Made by a program: the position numbers and the translations under genes. From Roseomonas haemaphysalidis (lineage in GTDB: Bacteria; Pseudomonadota; Alphaproteobacteria; Acetobacterales; Acetobacteraceae), in NCBI RefSeq assembly GCF_017355405.1, contig NZ_CP061179.1, positions 357,393-421,392 of the forward strand: a DNA stretch of 64,000 bases, given 5' to 3'. Shown piece by piece: positions 61,420 to 64,000 of the stretch (the stretch's first letter is position 1; every line of letters starts with the position of its first letter). A model generated the notes under the pieces. That model worked only from the letters and a program-made list of their open reading frames with translations. It made no database searches and was not told where the DNA came from.

Positions 61420-62469
61420 ATGCGACGCCCCTCTCACCCCCAGCCGGACGGCGACACGCCGCTCCAGGATGGCCCCACCCCACCACCGCAGCCACGTGGC
61501 AAGGTCGCTCCTCCTGCGCGCGCGCGCCGTGGCCGGGACGCGACCCCGGACCTGTTTGACAGTCCGCTGCATGGCCGCGTGCGGGGCCAGCGCAGCGTCA
61601 TGGCCTACCCATTCTTTCATCTGGGCAAGACCGCTGCGACGCGCGAGGTGCTGCGTTACGACGATGGCCAGGTGCGGATCGAGGTGGCGCCAGGCCCGTC
61701 CGGTATCGCCACCATCTATGACAAGGACCTCATCCTCTACATCGCCTCGCTGATGGCGGAGAAGCTCCGACGCGGCGAGCTGCGCCCCGACGATCCCAAG
61801 CCCGATCGCGAATTCACGTTCACGGCGCACGACTTCTTCCGCGTCGCCGGGCGGGATACCGCGGGCAAGGCCTATGACCGGCTGCTGCAGATGCTGCAGC
61901 GCCTGCAGGGCACCCAGGTCCGTACCAACATCGAGATGGCCGGCGAAGGTACGGACGGCGTCTTCTCCTGGATCGACGCGGTGAACACCCGCTACCGCCG
62001 CAATGCCCGCAAGGAGAAGGAGCTGGTCAGCGTGTCGGTCACGCTGTGCTCCTGGCTGTACCGCGGCATCCTGAACGATACCCGGCTGCTGACCTTCGCG
62101 GACGAGTATTTCGACCTCGCCCCGCTGGAACGCCGCCTTTACGAGATCGCCAAATCCGAGGACGTGGACGAGGCGGGCTGGTCCATCGGGATCGAGGACC
62201 TGCATGCGCGTGTCGGCACGCGCGGGCTGATGCGGCACTTCGGCCAGTTCCTGACGGAACTGGAGCAGAACCGCCGCTTGATCGAGTTTGACATCGGGCT
62301 GCATCGCCCCGCCGCCGAAGTGCTGCGGCGCGGGCGCCCAGGCTACGAGGGCACGATCGTGACCTTCACCGCCCGGTCCAGCCCCCCCCTGCCCCGCCGC
62401 CTGGTACATCCGGCGACGGATCAGTCCCCTGATCACCGAGAGGAGGCGCGCACGGATCCGGAAGCCTGA
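61420..62469 (+). CDS. repA: Plasmid replication initiator protein, RPA family
   Basis: A protein of 349 residues from ATG 61420; TTG 61411 is in frame. After a Pro/Arg-rich start it has the RPA-family core: MAYPFFHLGKTAATREVLRY, GIATIYDKDLILYIAS, FTAHDFFRVAGRDTAGKAYD, an NARKEKELVSVSVTLCSWLY block and LTFADEYFDLAPLERRLYEI. This is a winged-helix initiator found on alphaproteobacterial plasmids, expected to bind the repeats upstream and open the origin. The ribosome binding site is weak. RepC is encoded 180 bp downstream. Confidence 0.85.
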   Translation: MRRPSHPQPDGDTPLQDGPTPPPQPRGKVAPPARARRGRDATPDLFDSPLHGRVRGQRSVMAYPFFHLGKTAATREVLRYDDGQVRIEVAPGPSGIATIYDKDLILYIASLMAEKLRRGELRPDDPKPDREFTFTAHDFFRVAGRDTAGKAYDRLLQMLQRLQGTQVRTNIEMAGEGTDGVFSWIDAVNTRYRRNARKEKELVSVSVTLCSWLYRGILNDTRLLTFADEYFDLAPLERRLYEIAKSEDVDEAGWSIGIEDLHARVGTRGLMRHFGQFLTELEQNRRLIEFDIGLHRPAAEVLRRGRPGYEGTIVTFTARSSPPLPRRLVHPATDQSPDHREEARTDPEA

Positions 62470-62475
62470 ATACGC

Positions 62476-62549
62476 AAAACCCCGCTCTGCAAAGCGGGGC
62501 TTGCTGAACATACCGGAATGGCCGCGATTGGCCTTTGGAATGCCCTGAA
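62476..62549 (-). ncRNA. Candidate antisense countertranscript upstream of repC
   Basis: On the minus strand CCCCGCT-ttgcag-AGCGGGG-TTTT makes a proper rho-independent terminator (stem 62480-62499, U-run to 62476). A promoter-like pair, TTGACC (62585-62580) and TAGGAA (62561-62556) with 18 bases between, would start an RNA near 62549, about 74 bases long and antisense to the repC leader. RepABC plasmids encode such an inhibitory RNA in the same place. The -10 match is weak; on the plus strand the same hairpin has no U-run. Confidence 0.6.
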
Positions 62550-62649
62550 CACTCATTCCTAGGATCCGATCGCGGGCTAGGTCAAGCGCGAAAGCCATTT
62601 CGCCGCTGATGCTGGTGCTTGCCCACTCCGGTCCATCTTCGCCAAAGGA

Positions 62650-64000
62650 ATGGGCAACGTGGAAACTCAAGGTTTTCCGCGGCGGACGGGGTGTGGGCTG
62701 CGCAAGCTGACCACTGGCCATCTGGCTGCGGCGCGACTCGCGGACCAAGCGCCGGCGCTGCCGGACGGTATCCGGCATCCCAACCAGCTGCTCGCCGCCA
62801 TGCGCCGCGCCGCTCCCTATCTCGGCCAGACCCGGCTGCTGCCCCTGATGGAAGCGCTGTTCCGCTGGACCCAACCGCAAGACTGGGCGGCCGAGTGCGA
62901 CCCCGTCGTTTGGCCGAGCAACGAAGAGCTGGCGCATACCCTGGCTTGCAGTGAGCGGCATGTCAGCCGCCTGCTTTCCTCGGCGATCGAGGCGGGGCTC
63001 GTCGTCATGCGCGACAGCAGCGACCGCAGGCGTCGCGGCATGCGGCGGGATGGCAGGATCGTTTGGGCCTGGGGAATCAGCTTGCGCCCCATGGCGGCGC
63101 GCCATGCTGACTTCGTTCAGGTCGCAGACGCGGGCGCGGAGCACCGGCGGCACTGCCATGAACTGCGCCGCCGTGCCTCGGCGGCCCGCCAATTCATCGC
63201 GCAGCTCCAGGCCCTTGCCGCCAGCCGTGGCCTGGTGGTCGAAACGCTGGAAACTTATGGCACCGAGGCCCGTCAGATATGCGCAACGCTACGCCGCATG
63301 GATGACCAGCCGAAGCTGCAGGCCTTGACCGACACGCTGCAGGCGATGGCGGCAGACGCCCGGACAGCATTGGAACAGGCTGTGAATGACGCGGATATGT
63401 CAGGCTCGCCCGACTCACCTGTCAGGTCCAATTTACCTACGAACGAACGTTCTGAAATGAGAAAGGAACTTGTAGCGGCTCGGGAGGAGGCGCCGTCTGA
63501 ACCCCCTTCTCCTTCGGGAAACGAGGCGATGGCTGAAGGCGAAGCCAGGATCTCGCCAGGAGAGCTGATGCATTTGGCTCCACGGCTTCGCGCCTGCATG
63601 CCGCCAGGGCGGCCGGCATGGCCCGAAATTGGCCAAGCTGCAACAATTGTGGCACGGCAACTGGGCATTTCTTCCTCGCTTTATGGCGAGGCATGTGGGC
63701 TGCTTGGCCGCCGGCCGGCGGCCATCGCCATCGCGGTGATCTCGACCAAGCCAGACAGCCATTTTCATACCGCGGGCCCGGGCGGATATCTACGCGGCAT
63801 GCTGCGCCGGGCTTCGCGGGGCGAGTTGAACCTGGACCGCAGCATCCACGGGCTCAGGGACGCGGCAGGAAGTGCCCATGGGGGCTGGTTGACGGCCGTC
63901 AACCAGCGGTCCTCCGCCAGCACGGTTGCGGGAAGGACGGCAGAAATGCGATACCTACCGCCAAAGGCCTCCTCATCCGCATCTGCGAGTATGTTGCATG
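62650..64000 (+). CDS. repC: Plasmid replication protein RepC, cut by the window end
   Basis: The frame runs open from ATG 62650 to the last base, 450 residues with no stop. AAAGGA touches the ATG, so GTG 62659, 9 bases downstream of that site, may be the true start. The N-terminal domain has GHLAAARLADQAPALPDGI, LLPLMEALFRWTQPQDW and a winged helix ending LACSERHVSRLLSSAIEAG. A variable linker follows, then the RepC C-terminal signature FHTAGPGGYLRGMLRRASRG, then ELNLDRSIHGL. RepC initiates replication of repABC-type replicons; no parA/parB-like repA and repB precede it here. Confidence 0.88.
   Translation, partial: MGNVETQGFPRRTGCGLRKLTTGHLAAARLADQAPALPDGIRHPNQLLAAMRRAAPYLGQTRLLPLMEALFRWTQPQDWAAECDPVVWPSNEELAHTLACSERHVSRLLSSAIEAGLVVMRDSSDRRRRGMRRDGRIVWAWGISLRPMAARHADFVQVADAGAEHRRHCHELRRRASAARQFIAQLQALAASRGLVVETLETYGTEARQICATLRRMDDQPKLQALTDTLQAMAADARTALEQAVNDADMSGSPDSPVRSNLPTNERSEMRKELVAAREEAPSEPPSPSGNEAMAEGEARISPGELMHLAPRLRACMPPGRPAWPEIGQAATIVARQLGISSSLYGEACGLLGRRPAAIAIAVISTKPDSHFHTAGPGGYLRGMLRRASRGELNLDRSIHGLRDAAGSAHGGWLTAVNQRSSASTVAGRTAEMRYLPPKASSSASASMLH

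Noticed and set aside
60949..61421. Open frames with repeated GVSPPK peptides
   Set aside because: The repeated peptide is only the translation of the iteron-like DNA repeat; composition does not look coding.
62619..62954. Plus-strand open frame of 111 codons inside the repC start
   Set aside because: The repC frame over the same bases encodes clear RepC motifs and continues to the window end.
1..64000. CRISPR arrays, insertion sequences, integrases, tRNA or rRNA genes
   Set aside because: No regularly spaced short repeats, transposase or integrase motifs, or tRNA/rRNA-like sequences were recognised by eye; a dedicated search was not possible.

Overview
The window is about 70% G+C and tightly packed, with many ATGA/GTGA stop-start overlaps. 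Its content (Bug-type tricarboxylate receptors, HyuA/HyuB pairs, a thiOSGE operon behind a TPP riboswitch, RepC and an RPA-type plasmid initiator) fits an alphaproteobacterium, most likely an Acetobacteraceae (Roseomonas-like) organism. That assignment is inference, since no rRNA gene is present. The replication genes at the right end indicate a plasmid, megaplasmid or chromid, not the main chromosome.

Layout. 1-5.2 kb: the end of a DUF1176 gene, a SWIB-domain protein with a basic tail, the TPP riboswitch with thiO-thiS-thiG-thiE, and an epoxide hydrolase. 5.4-8.7 kb: ion transport, with a ClC antiporter convergent with a KtrAB-type K+ system. 8.9-11.3 kb: a Cys version of a GrdB-like reductase convergent with SelO. 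11.4-17.8 kb: LysR regulator, CocE/NonD hydrolase, peptide-type binding protein, gamma-glutamyltransferase. 17.8-22.1 kb: an amino-sugar cluster (ROK regulator, nagB, nagA, binding protein). 22.1-23.5 kb: a beta-helix protein. 23.9-29.6 kb: two two-component systems tail to tail, the second a creBC pair with creD divergent. 29.7-38.6 kb: LysR, MFS and an enolase-superfamily enzyme, then a catalase-like protein, SDR, SMP-30 lactonase, MRJP/yellow-like protein and a Bug receptor. 38.8-41.4 kb: a hydroxyacid dehydrogenase and a second peptide-type binding protein. 41.5-44.4 kb: a clearly lower-GC pair of glycosyltransferase-type membrane genes, probably acquired.

44.4-60.9 kb is the most striking metabolic locus. 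Twelve minus-strand genes run almost without gaps: GntR regulator, a complete branched-chain-type ABC importer (binding protein, two permeases, two ATPases), MmgE/PrpD, isocitrate-lyase/PEP-mutase family lyase, HyuB, HyuA, an isochorismatase-like hydrolase and an FRD-type flavoprotein. A LeuC/LeuD-type hydro-lyase and a Bug receptor diverge from it. A PrpD dehydratase, aconitase-family hydratase and ICL-type lyase are the three enzyme types of the lower methylcitrate cycle. I infer uptake and breakdown of a branched di- or tricarboxylic acid or a cyclic amide of one; the substrate is unknown.

60.9-64.0 kb is a replication module: a 494-bp region with three iteron-like repeats and two palindromes, an RPA-family initiator, a probable antisense countertranscript gene, and repC running off the end of the window.

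I see no rRNA, tRNA, CRISPR array, insertion sequence, transposase or integrase in the window.
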